Notes under the pieces: generated by a model
What the model saw: only the letters and a program-made list of their open reading frames with translations
What the model was told of the DNA's origin: nothing
The model's database searches: none
Position numbers and translations under genes: made by a program
Source: Pseudomonadota bacterium
Lineage (GTDB): Bacteria; Pseudomonadota; Gammaproteobacteria; Competibacterales; Competibacteraceae
Direction: 5' to 3'
Length of the DNA: 43,861 nucleotides
Assembly: GCA_030917925.1 (NCBI GenBank)
Contig: JAUPTV010000181.1
Coordinates: 1 to 43,861, forward strand
In this document: positions 18,519-29,490 of the stretch, one piece after another
Numbering within the stretch: the stretch's first letter is position 1
Layout of the letters: each line of letters begins with the position of its first letter

Positions 18519-19264
18519 TGAATAAGCTGGACACTGAACCTTTGATGATCCCCGACTGGCCCGCGCCGAACCGGGTTCACGCGGTGAACACCACCCGGCA
18601 AGGCGGAATCAGCCCACCACCCTGGGCCAGTCTGAACCTGGCCAGGCATGTCGGCGATGACCCCGCGCATGTCGCCGAAAACCGCCGACGCCTGGCCGAG
18701 ATGGCGGGTTTTCCCACCGAACCGGCCTGGCTGGAACAGGTTCACGGCATAACCGTGGTCGCGGCGGAAACGGTGTCTACGCCGGTCGCCGCTGACGCCG
18801 CCTTTACCCGCGAACCGGGTCGGCCCTGTGTGGTGATGACGGCAGATTGCCTGCCCGTTCTACTCTGCGACCGGGCGGGAACGGTCGTTGCCGCTGCTCA
18901 TGCCGGCTGGCGGGGACTGGCAGGCGGCGTGATCGCGGCAACCGTTGCCCGAATGGCGACGACGCCTGGGGAATTACTGGCCTGGCTGGGACCGGCGATT
19001 GGTCCCGAAGCGTTTGAAGTGGGGGATGAAGTACGCGCCGCCTTTCTGGCGCGGGATGCCGGCCATATCGACAGTTTCCGCCCCTCGCCGACCGGCCGCT
19101 GGCTGGCGGATTTGTATGAACTGGCGCGGCGGCAGTTGACTGGACTGGGCATATCGGCAATTTATGGCGGGGAATTTTGCACGTTCAGCGAACCAGAACG
19201 CTTTTTCTCCTATCGCCGCGAGAACTGTACCGGGCGCATGGCCTCGCTGATTTGGCTGGAGTAA
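18515..19264 (+). CDS. pgeF: Peptidoglycan editing factor PgeF (YfiH, multicopper-oxidase-fold)
   Basis: PgeF is a cytoplasmic zinc-dependent enzyme family. Members hydrolyse wrongly made UDP-MurNAc-L-Ser and some act on purine nucleosides. The 249-residue product has the zinc-site text MTADCLPVLLCD and AAAHAGWRGLAGG, then WLGPAIGPEAFEVGDEV, all diagnostic. It starts with overlapping ATGATG codons at 18515/18518, sharing ATGA with the rluD stop, so the two are translationally coupled as in many Gammaproteobacteria. It is convergent with the HD-GYP gene, with only four bases between stops. Confidence 0.94.
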   Translation: MMNKLDTEPLMIPDWPAPNRVHAVNTTRQGGISPPPWASLNLARHVGDDPAHVAENRRRLAEMAGFPTEPAWLEQVHGITVVAAETVSTPVAADAAFTREPGRPCVVMTADCLPVLLCDRAGTVVAAAHAGWRGLAGGVIAATVARMATTPGELLAWLGPAIGPEAFEVGDEVRAAFLARDAGHIDSFRPSPTGRWLADLYELARRQLTGLGISAIYGGEFCTFSEPERFFSYRRENCTGRMASLIWLE

Positions 19265-19268
19265 CCTT

Positions 19269-20456
19269 TCACCCGCCAGCTTCCCCGCCCACCACGATCC
19301 GTTCCTCAACAATGGCCATTTCCAGCCGCTTCACCTGTTCCTGCAACACCTGATGACCATCCACAAAGCGGGTGGCAATCGCCTGACACTCTTCGGCAAT
19401 CGCCAGAAAGGCGTCAACGATGTCCGGGTCGAAATGCCCACCCCGCCCCTCGCGGATCAACTCGACCGCCTGTTCATGCGGCATCGCTTCCTTGTAAACC
19501 CGCCGACTGATCAGCGCGTCATACACATCCGCCACCGCCATCAGCCGGGCGGAAATCGGGATGTCGTCGCCGGACCGGCCTTCGGGATAGCCGCTGCCGT
19601 CCCATTTTTCCTGGTGGGAATAGGCAATTTCCCGGGCGAAGCGCAGGAAGGAATTAGGCGTCTCCAGATGCTGCTCGGCGGCCAGAATCGCGTCCCGCCC
19701 CAGGGTGGTGTGGGTTTTCATGATCTCGAATTCTTCCGGAGTAAACCGCCCCGGTTTGAGCAGAATCCGGTCAGGAATGCCGACCTTGCCAATGTCATGC
19801 AAGGGGGCTGATTTGAACAGCAGTTCGATGGTCTCGTCGGTAAGAAACGCCGCAAAGCGTGGATGACATTGCAGTTTCCTGGCCAGCGCTTGAACGTAAT
19901 ACTGAGTGCGGCGAATGTGGTTGCCGGTTTCGTTATCGCGGGTTTCCGCCAGCGAAGCCATGGCCAGGATGGTCACGTCCTGAATCGCTACGACCTCGCG
20001 GGTGCGACGCCGTACCTCTTCCTCCAGGTAAGCATTCCGGTCTTTGAGAAACTGCCGGGCGTTTTTAAGCGTCAGGTGTGTCTCCACCCGAGCCAGCACA
20101 ATCGGTGGACTGATCGGCTTGGTGATGTAGTCCACCGCGCCGAGTTTAAGACCTTTTTCCTCGTCTTCCACCTGCACCTTGGCGGTCAGGAAGATGATGG
20201 GAATATCGCTGGTTTGGGGATCCGCTTTCAGACGTTGACAGACTTCGTAGCCATCCATACCCGGCATCATAATGTCCAGCAGGATCAAATCCGGCGGCGG
20301 CGCGGTCAGTGCAATTTTCAGGGCGCGTTCGCCGTGGGTAGCCACCTTGACCCGATAACGATCCTTGAGAAGGGCGCTCAACAACGTAATGTTGTCAGGC
20401 GTGTCATCTACAATCAGCAACGTTTGCTGTTGGGCGAAATCGCTGGCGGCGTTCAT
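19269..20456 (-). CDS. Response regulator with HD-GYP cyclic di-GMP phosphodiesterase domain
   Basis: This RpfG-like protein should degrade cyclic di-GMP when phosphorylated. The receiver domain occupies about residues 10-130, with the phospho-acceptor Asp61 in LLDIMMPGMDGYE. A linking coiled coil (LEEEVRRRTREV) follows, then the HD-GYP domain with HDIGKVGIPDRIL and HQEKWDGSGYPEG. All hallmark residues are present. A good GGAGA site precedes the ATG. It lies 30 bases after the hybrid sensor kinase on the same strand; the kinase Hpt domain is the probable phosphate donor. Confidence 0.94.
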   Translation of the reverse strand: MNAASDFAQQQTLLIVDDTPDNITLLSALLKDRYRVKVATHGERALKIALTAPPPDLILLDIMMPGMDGYEVCQRLKADPQTSDIPIIFLTAKVQVEDEEKGLKLGAVDYITKPISPPIVLARVETHLTLKNARQFLKDRNAYLEEEVRRRTREVVAIQDVTILAMASLAETRDNETGNHIRRTQYYVQALARKLQCHPRFAAFLTDETIELLFKSAPLHDIGKVGIPDRILLKPGRFTPEEFEIMKTHTTLGRDAILAAEQHLETPNSFLRFAREIAYSHQEKWDGSGYPEGRSGDDIPISARLMAVADVYDALISRRVYKEAMPHEQAVELIREGRGGHFDPDIVDAFLAIAEECQAIATRFVDGHQVLQEQVKRLEMAIVEERIVVGGEAGG

Positions 20457-20486
20457 GGCTGGCTTATCTCCATTGTCTCATCCCCG

Positions 20487-23400
20487 TCATTTAATCGACT
20501 TGACCATTGTATGCAGTTTTTTCAGGGCCTCTTCAAAATCATAATTGGCAATAGCTTTTTCGAGCGCCAGCAAGGGTTGGGCGGGCAGTGCGCCAGTCAG
20601 TTGTGAACGATGCTCGGCCAGGTAGTCAGCAGCATCGGCGTCATCATCGCTGAGCAGTTGTTCCAGCCGGGTCAGGATGGGTTCCAGCGCCGTCCAGTCC
20701 AGGGTTGACGTCAGCGCCGCTGAAACCGGGGATTCGGGAGCCGCCAGCGCCGGGCGCAAACCCATCGTCAGCGTCTCCAGCGCCGCAGCGATTTGCGCTA
20801 ACAACGGTTCAACCTGCGCCCTTTCGACCGGTGGCCCGAGCGCCTGCTCCAATACCTCAGCCAGTGATTGAATCGCGGTTGCGCCGATATTACCCGACAC
20901 ACCTTTCAGGGTATGCGCCAATCGCTCGGCGGTGGCCCGGTCACCGGCATCCAGCGCTTCGTGAATGTGCGCTGGCGCTTTGGCCTGGCCAGCAACGTAT
21001 TTGCCCAGCAGTTCCCGATACAACCTGTGGTTGCCGGCAACCCGCCGCAACCCGCCCGCCGTATCGAGACCGGGTAACTCGGGCAGAGCCAGCGTATCGT
21101 TAGCTGCCGGTAAACCCGGCGACCGCTGAACCAGATCGACCTTGAGCCATTGCTGCAAGGTTTGGAACAGCGCTTCGGGATCGATTGGTTTGGCGATATG
21201 ATCATTCATGCCGACTTCGAGGCAGTGCTGCCGTTCCTCAACCATCGCGTGGGCGGTCATGGCGATGATCGGTAAATCCTTGAACTGGACATCGTTGCGA
21301 ATCAGGCGGGTCGCTTCAAAACCATCCATTTCCGGCATCTGCAAATCCATTAACACCAGATCAACCGGTTCGTCGTTCAGACTGGCCAGCAAGCGTTCAA
21401 CGGCTTCTCGGCCGTTGCTGGCTACGGCAACCCGCACCCCCGCCGATTCCAGCAACTCCACAGCGATTTGCTGATTGACTTCATTATCTTCAGCCAGCAG
21501 CACCCCTATACCCTCCAGGCGCACGACCGGGGTTTCCGGGTGAAGGCGCACTGACGCCTGGGCTTCACCATTCCCCGGCGGGAACAAGGCCACCAGGATA
21601 TCCAGCAACAGCGAGTTACTGATCGGTTTGACCAGGAATCCATCGATGCCTGCCGCTTCAGCGCGGGCGCGCACTTCCTCGCGCCCGAACGCCGTCACCA
21701 TCACGATCCGGGGTATGGTCTTCAGCGTACTGCTATATTTAAGGCGTTCCGTCGTCTCGATGCCATCCATCCCGGTCATTTTCCAGTCCATGAACACGAT
21801 CTGATACGGGTCTTCGCTATCCGCCGCTTCAACTTCCGCCAAGGCTTCGCGTCCTGAAGCGACCGCCGTCACCCGCAACATGACGGCTTCCAGCGCCTCG
21901 CCGAGAATGTCCCGCGCTGCTGCATTATCGTCCACTACCAGTGCGCGTAATCCGTTCAGCGTCGTCGGCAGAATGAACCGCCGCGAGGGTCGTTCCTCGC
22001 TCAGGCCCAACCAGGCGGTAAAGTGAAACGTACTGCCCTGGCCCAGCGTTGACTCCACCCAGATCGCCCCCCCCATCATCTCCACCAGTCGCTTGCTGAT
22101 GGTCAGCCCCAGCCCGGTACCGCCGTACTTGCGGGTCGTTGAACCATCCGCCTGGGTGAACGCCTGGAACAGGCGGCCCTGTTGTTCCTCGTTCATGCCG
22201 ATCCCGGTATCGCTGACGGTGAACTCCAGCTTGACCCGCCCGCCGATCTGCTCCACTTGCCGGGTCTCGACGGTGATCTGGCCCTGTTCGGTAAATTTGA
22301 TGGCGTTGTTAATCAGATTGACCAGCACTTGCCCGAGACGCAGCGGATCGCCAACTAAATACTGATGAAGCGCCGGCGGGGTGTGGAACAGCAGTTCCAG
22401 TCCCTTATCATGGGCTTTCTGGCTGACCATGGTTGAGAGGTTGCCCAGGACATCGTCGAATCGGAAATCGGTCTGCTCCATGTCCAGTTTGCCCGCCTCG
22501 ATCTTGGAGAAATCAAGAATGTCATTGATAACGCCCAGCAGGGCAACTCCGGCATCGTGGATTTTCTGAACATAGTCGCGCTGCCTGGGCGTCAATTCGG
22601 TGCGCAACGCCAGATGCGCCATGCCGATGACTGCGTTCATCGGGGTCCGGATTTCGTGAGACATATTCGCCAGGAACAGGCTCTTGGCACGGGTCGCTTC
22701 TTCAGCCCGCTGTTTGGCTGCGACCAGTTCCAGCGTTCGTTCTTCCACCTTGCGCTCAAGGTCGGCGTTAACCTGCTGCCAGTCGCAGTGATTGGCCAGC
22801 AGCATTTGCCGCATTCGTTCCTGGGCGGTGGCCAACGCGTTCATTTCCTGCCAGGAAGGCGGCAACGCCACCGGCGCTTCCAACTCCATCCGCCCGATGC
22901 GCTGGCTGTCGATGACCAGCGCCTCAAGCGGCTGCGCCACCTGTCGGGCGAACCGGTTTGCCATGAAGAAGGCCAAGGCCAGCACCCAGGCCAATACATC
23001 AAAAAACACCAGAGCATCCCACGGCGTCATCGGGACAAAATCGTTGCGCGGCGCAAGCACCACAATCATGAGTTGCAGGTTATACAGATTCACTGGCAAA
23101 AAATGACTGACCCAGCGTTCGCCATTGACCGTGAAGAACAGCACCTGATTGGTCGGCTTGCCCGCCTGACGCCAGTTGTCGATGCCCGCCGCCAGATCGA
23201 CAAAGCCATTTTCCGTGGCAGTTTTCAACACGGCAGATTTAATATCGGCATCGGTTTGAAGTTGGGGGCGCCGGGGCAGACCCAGCAACCGGTGATCGGC
23301 GGCAAGCATCACCGCCACTCCGCCCTGAGTCCCAATGGCCATATCGTGGGTGAATCGGGAAAGATCGCGTAACTTCAAATCCAGAGCCACGACGTAGTGA

Positions 23401-24065
23401 CGCTGGTCGATGACGCTGCGCCAGCGGGCGGCAGCCGTTATGCCAGGCTCCTGATCGGTCGCGAACAGATAGGGATCGGTCCAGTACAAATCGCCTTCCT
23501 GTTTCAGGTCCATCGCCCCCTGATACCACGGACGGTGGCGCGGATCGTCATCGCTGTTCCGCCATTCCTCAGCCAGCAGAACGTAATCCTTGCTCCAGGT
23601 CTGCCAGTATTGCCGTTGTTTCCAGCGTTCCTTATCCACGGATCGGCTTAGCCACTGCCCCCCGGGCGTTTTCTGCAACCAGGCCTCACGACCTTGATCA
23701 TCAGCGAACGTTAGCGAAGCCATCCGGGGACGGCGATCCAGCATCGGCATGAACAGGCGATTGAAAGGGTCCAGACTATCGAAGCTGAACAGGCGGTTGC
23801 GCCCCCAGTCGCGAGCATCCTGAACGTCCCGGTCCATCTCGCTGAACAGTGCGTCAATCCGTTCGCTCACGACATGCGAACCCTTCTGTATGGCGCTGAC
23901 CGCCAGTTCGTCAATCATTCGCGAGAACACCATAAAATAGGCGGCAACGGCAAAGACGACCATCGTCAGGCTGACCAGCAGCCAGGTCCGCCAAAACAGC
24001 GCCTGACGCAGGCTCTGGCTATCCCGGAGGGGGGCTTTGGCAATAATGGCGGCATCGTGGTTCAT
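20487..24065 (-). CDS. Hybrid sensor histidine kinase with two receivers and an Hpt domain
   Basis: This inner-membrane phosphorelay kinase has 1192 residues. A helix near 28-50 and one near 345-366 flank a large periplasmic sensor of Cache-like character. A HAMP-like stretch and coiled coil precede HisKA, with the His near 470 in [12 protein letters not shown]. The ATPase boxes are [16 protein letters not shown] and [10 protein letters not shown]. Receiver one has Asp near 759 ([11 protein letters not shown]), receiver two Asp near 905 ([11 protein letters not shown]). The C-terminal Hpt has His near 1051 in AHTLKG. The periplasmic ligand is unknown. It is paired with the downstream HD-GYP regulator, so the output is likely lower cyclic di-GMP. 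Confidence 0.94.
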   Translation of the reverse strand: MNHDAAIIAKAPLRDSQSLRQALFWRTWLLVSLTMVVFAVAAYFMVFSRMIDELAVSAIQKGSHVVSERIDALFSEMDRDVQDARDWGRNRLFSFDSLDPFNRLFMPMLDRRPRMASLTFADDQGREAWLQKTPGGQWLSRSVDKERWKQRQYWQTWSKDYVLLAEEWRNSDDDPRHRPWYQGAMDLKQEGDLYWTDPYLFATDQEPGITAAARWRSVIDQRHYVVALDLKLRDLSRFTHDMAIGTQGGVAVMLAADHRLLGLPRRPQLQTDADIKSAVLKTATENGFVDLAAGIDNWRQAGKPTNQVLFFTVNGERWVSHFLPVNLYNLQLMIVVLAPRNDFVPMTPWDALVFFDVLAWVLALAFFMANRFARQVAQPLEALVIDSQRIGRMELEAPVALPPSWQEMNALATAQERMRQMLLANHCDWQQVNADLERKVEERTLELVAAKQRAEEATRAKSLFLANMSHEIRTPMNAVIGMAHLALRTELTPRQRDYVQKIHDAGVALLGVINDILDFSKIEAGKLDMEQTDFRFDDVLGNLSTMVSQKAHDKGLELLFHTPPALHQYLVGDPLRLGQVLVNLINNAIKFTEQGQITVETRQVEQIGGRVKLEFTVSDTGIGMNEEQQGRLFQAFTQADGSTTRKYGGTGLGLTISKRLVEMMGGAIWVESTLGQGSTFHFTAWLGLSEERPSRRFILPTTLNGLRALVVDDNAAARDILGEALEAVMLRVTAVASGREALAEVEAADSEDPYQIVFMDWKMTGMDGIETTERLKYSSTLKTIPRIVMVTAFGREEVRARAEAAGIDGFLVKPISNSLLLDILVALFPPGNGEAQASVRLHPETPVVRLEGIGVLLAEDNEVNQQIAVELLESAGVRVAVASNGREAVERLLASLNDEPVDLVLMDLQMPEMDGFEATRLIRNDVQFKDLPIIAMTAHAMVEERQHCLEVGMNDHIAKPIDPEALFQTLQQWLKVDLVQRSPGLPAANDTLALPELPGLDTAGGLRRVAGNHRLYRELLGKYVAGQAKAPAHIHEALDAGDRATAERLAHTLKGVSGNIGATAIQSLAEVLEQALGPPVERAQVEPLLAQIAAALETLTMGLRPALAAPESPVSAALTSTLDWTALEPILTRLEQLLSDDDADAADYLAEHRSQLTGALPAQPLLALEKAIANYDFEEALKKLHTMVKSIK

Positions 24066-24246
24066 CAGCGGCGTCCGTGTTTTAGAGGGAGTCTGCTGTT
24101 GACCCTGGTCACCTCTGGCAAATGGGTCAAACTATCGAACGGAAACCCTTATCAGTCGGGGTTAATCTGGATATTATGATGAACCCGCTTTGCCAGTAAA
24201 CGCTTATTCACAGATTTTTCTTCGTTGTTGCTATAAGGTTCCCGAC

Positions 24247-25410
24247 ATGACCGATGCTTCCCACGTCCTGGGGTTTGCGACCCGCACGGTTCACGCGGGC
24301 CAGACGCCCGATCCGAGCACTGGCGCGGTAGTGACGCCCATTTACGCCACCTCGACCTATGTGCAATCCAGTCCCGGCGTCCATCAGGGCTTTGAATATT
24401 CGCGCAGCCAGAACCCGACCCGTTTCGCTTATGAGCGCTGCATGGCTGACCTGGAAGGTGGCGTAGCCGGCTTTGCTTTCGCCTCCGGCCTGGCCGCGAC
24501 TTCGACGGTTCTTGAATTATTGGACAGCAACGATCACGTTGTCGCGCTGGATGACTTATATGGCGGCAGTCGGCGGTTGTTTGAACAAGTGCGGCGACGC
24601 AGCGCCGGATTGAGCTTCTCTTATTCGGATTTGCGGGACCGGGCGGTGCTGGAAGCGGTTTTAACCCCGAAAACCCGGATGATCTGGGTGGAGACGCCCA
24701 GCAATCCGCTATTGCGGCTGGTTGATCTGGCGATGGTGGCGGAAGTCGCCAGTGAGCGCGGAATTCTGACCGTAGCCGATAACACGTTTGCGACGCCCTG
24801 GGCGCAGCGGCCCCTGGAATACGGTTTCGACATCGTGGTGCATTCCGCAACCAAGTATTTGAACGGCCATTCCGACATGATTGGCGGAATCGCGGTCTGC
24901 CGGAACGCGGAGCTGGCCGAACGGTTGGGCTATCTGCAAAACGCGATTGGTGCCATCGCCAGTCCCTTTGACAGCTTCCTGGCTTTGCGGGGTTTGAAAA
25001 CCCTGGTGCTGCGCATGGAGCGGCATAGCCAGAACGCGCTACAGATCGCCACCTGGCTGGAAACGCATCCGCAGGTGGAACGGGTCATCTATCCCGGCCT
25101 GCCCAGCCATCCCCGGCATGAACTGGCCCGGCGGCAAATGCGCAACGGCTTTGGCGGGATGATCGGCGTGGTGTTGCGCGGCGATCTGGCCAAAGTCACC
25201 CGATTCCTGACCCGTTGCCGGGTGTTCACTCTGGCGGAGAGCCTGGGCGGTGTGGAAAGCCTGATCGAACATCCGGCGATTATGACCCATGCTTCAGTGC
25301 CCCCGGAGGTGCGGTGGGAACTGGGGATTGCCGATGGACTGGTGCGGCTGTCGGTGGGCATTGAAGACGTGGGTGATCTGGTCGCTGATCTGGCGCAGGC
25401 TTTGACCTGA
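24247..25410 (+). CDS. Cys/Met metabolism PLP-dependent enzyme (cystathionine gamma-synthase/lyase type)
   Basis: The 387-residue product belongs to the trans-sulfuration PLP enzyme family. The PLP lysine is in HSATKYLNGHSD, the cofactor aspartate in VADNTFATP, and the substrate-binding text includes EYSRSQNPTR, FASGLAATS and ESLGGVESLIEHPA. It could be cystathionine gamma-synthase, cystathionine lyase or O-succinylhomoserine sulfhydrylase; sequence alone does not separate these. I start at MTDASHVLGFATRTVHAG (24247) with AAGG upstream, not the longer frame. It is divergent from the hybrid kinase across a 181-base spacer that must hold both promoters, and lies upstream of purC. Confidence 0.88.
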   Translation: MTDASHVLGFATRTVHAGQTPDPSTGAVVTPIYATSTYVQSSPGVHQGFEYSRSQNPTRFAYERCMADLEGGVAGFAFASGLAATSTVLELLDSNDHVVALDDLYGGSRRLFEQVRRRSAGLSFSYSDLRDRAVLEAVLTPKTRMIWVETPSNPLLRLVDLAMVAEVASERGILTVADNTFATPWAQRPLEYGFDIVVHSATKYLNGHSDMIGGIAVCRNAELAERLGYLQNAIGAIASPFDSFLALRGLKTLVLRMERHSQNALQIATWLETHPQVERVIYPGLPSHPRHELARRQMRNGFGGMIGVVLRGDLAKVTRFLTRCRVFTLAESLGGVESLIEHPAIMTHASVPPEVRWELGIADGLVRLSVGIEDVGDLVADLAQALT

Positions 25411-25437
25411 ATTTTTTAACCCGGAAATAATCATCAT

Positions 25438-25464
25438 CCGCAGATAGCGCAGATTTTCGCAGAT
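25438..25464. repeat. Short CGCAGAT iterated repeat
   Basis: CGCAGAT occurs three times at 25439, 25448 and 25458, spaced nine and ten bases, inside an AATCATC...GATGATT inverted pair. It lies in the 102-base spacer before purC. It could be a dispersed intergenic repeat or a regulator site; nothing in the window decides which. Confidence 0.5.
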
Positions 25465-25512
25465 GATTTTTATTGATGGGCTTCTCTCAAATCTCCAAGG
25501 AGTCGTCTGTCC

Positions 25513-26409
25513 ATGCCTGTTTCTGCTGTGGCCTCACCCGAAATTACCCGTTTGCCGCTGATTTATCGCGGCAAGGTCCGTGACCTGTATGCCGTCGATG
25601 ACCGGCATTTGCTGATGGTCGCCAGTGACCGGTTGTCGGCGTTTGATGTCATCCTGCCGACCGCACTGCCCGGCAAGGGTGCCGTGTTAACCGCAGTTGC
25701 AAATTTCTGGTTCGACCGCACCCGCCATATTGTCCCGAATCATTTGCAATTGGCTGAAAAGACCCTGGAGCAAGTATTACCTGATCCGGTGGAACGGGCG
25801 CGGGTTGCGGGGCGGGCAGTGGTGGCGCGGCGGTTGAAGGGTCTGCCGGTGGAAGCCATCGTGCGCGGTTATCTGATCGGTTCGGGCTGGAAGGATTACC
25901 AGCAGACCGGGACCGTTTGCGGAATTCGCTTGCCGACGGGTCTGCGGCTGGGGGAGCGGTTGCCGGAACCGATTTTTACCCCGTCCACCAAAGCCGCGCT
26001 GGGTACGCACGATGAGAATGTGAGTTTCGCGCAGATCGCCGCAGCTATCGGCGAGACGCTGGCCGAGCAGGTGCGGAATATCAGTCTGCAGTTGTACCGG
26101 GAGGCCGCCGAATATGCGCTGGAGCGGGGCATCATTATCGCTGACACCAAGTTCGAGTTCGGCCTCGATGAAGACCGGTTGCTGGTGCTGATGGACGAGG
26201 CGCTGACTCCGGATTCCTCCCGGTTCTGGCCGGTGGATGGTTATCAACCCGGCGTCAATCCGCCGAGTTTTGATAAGCAGTTCGTGCGGGATTATCTGGA
26301 GACGCTGGACTGGAACAAGCAACCGCCCGGCCCGGAATTGCCACCAGAGATTGTGCAGAAGACCCTGGCCAAATACCGCGAGGCGCTGGAGCGGCTCACC
26401 AGCCGGTAG
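25513..26409 (+). CDS. purC: SAICAR synthase PurC
   Basis: PurC joins aspartate to CAIR with ATP in purine synthesis. The 298-residue product is of the longer type (compare about 237 in E. coli). It has [28 protein letters not shown], the substrate region [20 protein letters not shown], and [10 protein letters not shown] near the active site, followed by DSSRFWP and [19 protein letters not shown] lies ten bases before the ATG. It appears monocistronic. Confidence 0.95.
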   Translation: MPVSAVASPEITRLPLIYRGKVRDLYAVDDRHLLMVASDRLSAFDVILPTALPGKGAVLTAVANFWFDRTRHIVPNHLQLAEKTLEQVLPDPVERARVAGRAVVARRLKGLPVEAIVRGYLIGSGWKDYQQTGTVCGIRLPTGLRLGERLPEPIFTPSTKAALGTHDENVSFAQIAAAIGETLAEQVRNISLQLYREAAEYALERGIIIADTKFEFGLDEDRLLVLMDEALTPDSSRFWPVDGYQPGVNPPSFDKQFVRDYLETLDWNKQPPGPELPPEIVQKTLAKYREALERLTSR

Positions 26410-26552
26410 GAACTACTGGTAATACCGCCACTTGAATCGCAAAGTTGAATGCCTAACAAGCGTTCTGGATAAGGAAGCAGGTGGCTCTGGGAGTGAAACC
26501 TGCTAAAATTCCGGGTTGTTACCTCACTACCCAAGAGCCACGGTCATCCGCC

Positions 26553-29462
26553 ATGCCTGACACCATTCGACTGGGTTTGATGACCCCCTTGACGGGCTTG
26601 GTCAAGATTTACGGCCCGGAGATTGTCTGGGCGGCCCGTATCGCCTGTGAGGAAATCAACGAACGTGGCGGTGTTCTTGGTCGTCACCTAGAACTGATTA
26701 TCGAAGATGACGGCAGTCTCCCGGCGACCGCCGTTCCAGTAGCCAGACGTCTGGTCGATGAACAGGGTTGCGTGGCGATGATCGGCAATCTGCTTTCCAA
26801 CTCCCGAATTGCGGTGGTTACACAGGTTGCCGAACCTGGGCGAATCCCTTTACTGAATTTTTCATTCTACGAAGGCAGCATTTCCAGTCGATATTTTTTT
26901 CATTTTGCCGCCCTGCCCAATCAGCAGATCGACAAGATGATTCCCTACATGGCCAAACACTATGGCACGAAGATGTTTTTCGCCGGCAATAACTACGAGT
27001 GGCCTCGCGGATCGATTGACGCCGCCAAGCGTGCCTTGACCCGACTGAATGGCGACATTGTCGGTGAGGAATATCTCGATATTGGCGCAAAACCTGCCGA
27101 CATTGATCGCCTGCTCGATCAAGTCATCCGTTCGGGCGCCGATGTCTTTGTGCCCTATTTCGCCGGTAGCGACCAAATTACCTTGCTGACACGCTTTACC
27201 GAAAGGGGTTTAAAGCAGCACATGGCCGTAGTCATGGGGCACTACGACGAGATGATGGTGAGCCAACTGCTGCCTCATGTCCGCGAAGGGTTCTATTCCA
27301 GTAACACCTATTTCATGTCGTTAGGAACGCCAGAGAACCAAAAATACTTTGATCGCCTCCTTTGCCAGCCGGGGGTTACAGGAATATGGCCCCACGGCAA
27401 TGGCATACTGACGAACTTTGGTGAGGGCACCTACCTCTGCGTACATGCCTTTGCGCAAGCCGCGGAGACCGCTAAAACGACCGAAGCGGAAGCACTGGTC
27501 GAGGCGCTGGAGCAGGTTCGCATCCATGGGCCACAAGGCATCGTTGAAATAGATATCGAGACCCATCACGCCAAGGTGAATACCTATCTGTCGCGCTGCA
27601 ATAAAGACGGTGTATTCAATATTGTTGAAAGCTTTGGCCAAAATCCGCCTCTTATCCCTGAGCGGTATCGACAGCAAGCCCAGTCGGTGCGATTGCATGA
27701 GTCACCGGCGTCCCCCGAGGTAGCGGCTAAACTGGCCGCAGCGGTTGGGGTGGCAAGGCGCAAGATCGGGACCGCGCAGCAAATCCTGTCTATCGTCGAC
27801 ATGGCGATCCTGGCAACCAACTCTCAGGGAGTGATTACCGAATCCAACCCAAGCGCAAACCTGATGTTCGGCTATACCGAAGAGGAACTGCTCGGACTGT
27901 CGGTACACCTTCTGCTACCCCCGCATTTCCGCCAGAGACATGCCCAACTGTTGAAAGGCTTTGTCGATGGGGAGGAAACCGAGCGCCGAATGTCAGGTCG
28001 TAACGAGGTCACCGGGTATCGCAAAGACGGTAGTTTTTTCCCCGTCGAGGCCTCCATCGCCAAGTTCCGTAGCGATGACGAGTGGTTGCTGGTCGTCACC
28101 ATGCGGGATATTACGGAGCGCAAGAAGGCGGAAGAAGAACTGACCAAACGGGCGACCCATGATGCGCTCACCGGCCTCCCTAATCGTGTACTGATCCGCG
28201 AGCGCTTGGTCAATGCCTTGCAACGCTCGCGCCGCGATGGCTTGAGCCTAGCGCTGCTGTTTGTCGATCTTGACGGCTTTAAGGGCATCAATGACACCCA
28301 TGGTCATGAGGCCGGCGACATGATTCTTAAGACAGTGGCCACCCGGCTGATTGAGCAGGTGCGGGCCGGTGATACTGTTTCGAGATTGGCCGGCGACGAG
28401 TTTGTCATCCTCTGTGAACGGCTTGAACAACCCAGTACCATGTCCGGTTTAGCCGAACGGATCAACGATGCACTGCGTCTGCCGTTCGATTTAGATGGGA
28501 TGCATTTGTTCGTTACGGCCAGTATTGGTATTGCCATCGGTACCGGCAGCACGCACTCGCCTGATGATTTGTTGCGAGCCGCCGATACGGCCATGTACGC
28601 CGTCAAAGAAAGTGGGCACGATAATTGGCAGTTCTTTAGCGAAAGCTTGAACGAACAGGCCAAGCGACGACTGTCCATCACCAATAGCTTGAAAGGGGCT
28701 ATCGAGCGTAATGAAATGTCCCTCCGTTTCCAGCCTATCGTTGTCGCGAAAGGAGGCCGAATCCTCGGTGCCGAAGCACTATTGCGTTGGCATGGAGCGG
28801 AGGGAGACATTTCCCCGGCAGCCTTTATCCCGATTGCCGAGATGACCGGAGCCATCGTTGATATTGGCTCTTGGGTTTTTCGTGAAAGCTGCCGGGCGCA
28901 AGCGGAGTGGCAGAATCGTTGGGGCGAGGGTGCGCCCTACGTTTCCGTCAACGTGTCGACGCGCCAGTTAAGTGAGGACTTCCTACCGAATGATTTTGCG
29001 AGAATTATTCGTGAAACAGGGGCCGATCCCGAAAAGATTTTGCTGGAAATCACCGAAACATCACTCATGGCCGATGTCGAAACCAATCTTCGCGTATTGC
29101 ACCATTTGGCTGAACTGGGCTTGCGCGTTGCGGTAGACGATTTTGGTACGGGTTATTCATCACTGGCGCAACTGACGCGACTGCCGGTCAATGTATTGAA
29201 AATCGACAAGGCTTTTGTCGATGGCATCGAGAAAAGTGAGGAAAGCCGCACCGTCATTCGTGCCATCATCGGTCTCGGGCGGGCGCTTGGCCTTAAATTG
29301 GTGGCTGAAGGCGTGGAAAACGAGGAGCAGGTGAACGCGTTGTGTGCCTACGGATGCGATTTTATTCAGGGATATTTTTTTCACCGGCCTCTGGAGGCAA
29401 AAGTCTTTTTTGAAGTGATGAATCGACAAATTTCTGCGGACAAATGCAGTAGTATTGTCTAG
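26553..29462 (+). CDS. Substrate-binding-fold-PAS-GGDEF-EAL fusion, cyclic di-GMP signalling protein
   Basis: The 969-residue product begins with a type I periplasmic-binding fold like AmiC/UrtA (TIRLGLMTPLTG, then ACEEINERGGVLGR). I see no signal peptide or membrane helix, so it should be cytoplasmic. A PAS domain (MAILATNSQGVITESNPSAN to VTMRDITERKKAEEEL), GGDEF and EAL domains follow. The cyclase site reads AGDEF near residue 612, with an RxxD site five residues before. The EAL domain has EALLRW, NVSTRQL, EITETSLM and DDFGTGYSSL, so it looks active. The ATG at 26553 starts the conserved fold; a GTG at 26481 with AAGGA at good spacing is an alternative. It probably senses an amide, urea or amino-acid-like ligand. 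Confidence 0.88.
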   Translation: MPDTIRLGLMTPLTGLVKIYGPEIVWAARIACEEINERGGVLGRHLELIIEDDGSLPATAVPVARRLVDEQGCVAMIGNLLSNSRIAVVTQVAEPGRIPLLNFSFYEGSISSRYFFHFAALPNQQIDKMIPYMAKHYGTKMFFAGNNYEWPRGSIDAAKRALTRLNGDIVGEEYLDIGAKPADIDRLLDQVIRSGADVFVPYFAGSDQITLLTRFTERGLKQHMAVVMGHYDEMMVSQLLPHVREGFYSSNTYFMSLGTPENQKYFDRLLCQPGVTGIWPHGNGILTNFGEGTYLCVHAFAQAAETAKTTEAEALVEALEQVRIHGPQGIVEIDIETHHAKVNTYLSRCNKDGVFNIVESFGQNPPLIPERYRQQAQSVRLHESPASPEVAAKLAAAVGVARRKIGTAQQILSIVDMAILATNSQGVITESNPSANLMFGYTEEELLGLSVHLLLPPHFRQRHAQLLKGFVDGEETERRMSGRNEVTGYRKDGSFFPVEASIAKFRSDDEWLLVVTMRDITERKKAEEELTKRATHDALTGLPNRVLIRERLVNALQRSRRDGLSLALLFVDLDGFKGINDTHGHEAGDMILKTVATRLIEQVRAGDTVSRLAGDEFVILCERLEQPSTMSGLAERINDALRLPFDLDGMHLFVTASIGIAIGTGSTHSPDDLLRAADTAMYAVKESGHDNWQFFSESLNEQAKRRLSITNSLKGAIERNEMSLRFQPIVVAKGGRILGAEALLRWHGAEGDISPAAFIPIAEMTGAIVDIGSWVFRESCRAQAEWQNRWGEGAPYVSVNVSTRQLSEDFLPNDFARIIRETGADPEKILLEITETSLMADVETNLRVLHHLAELGLRVAVDDFGTGYSSLAQLTRLPVNVLKIDKAFVDGIEKSEESRTVIRAIIGLGRALGLKLVAEGVENEEQVNALCAYGCDFIQGYFFHRPLEAKVFFEVMNRQISADKCSSIV

Positions 29463-29490
29463 GGGAAACTTGGGACCGATATCGAAGGGC

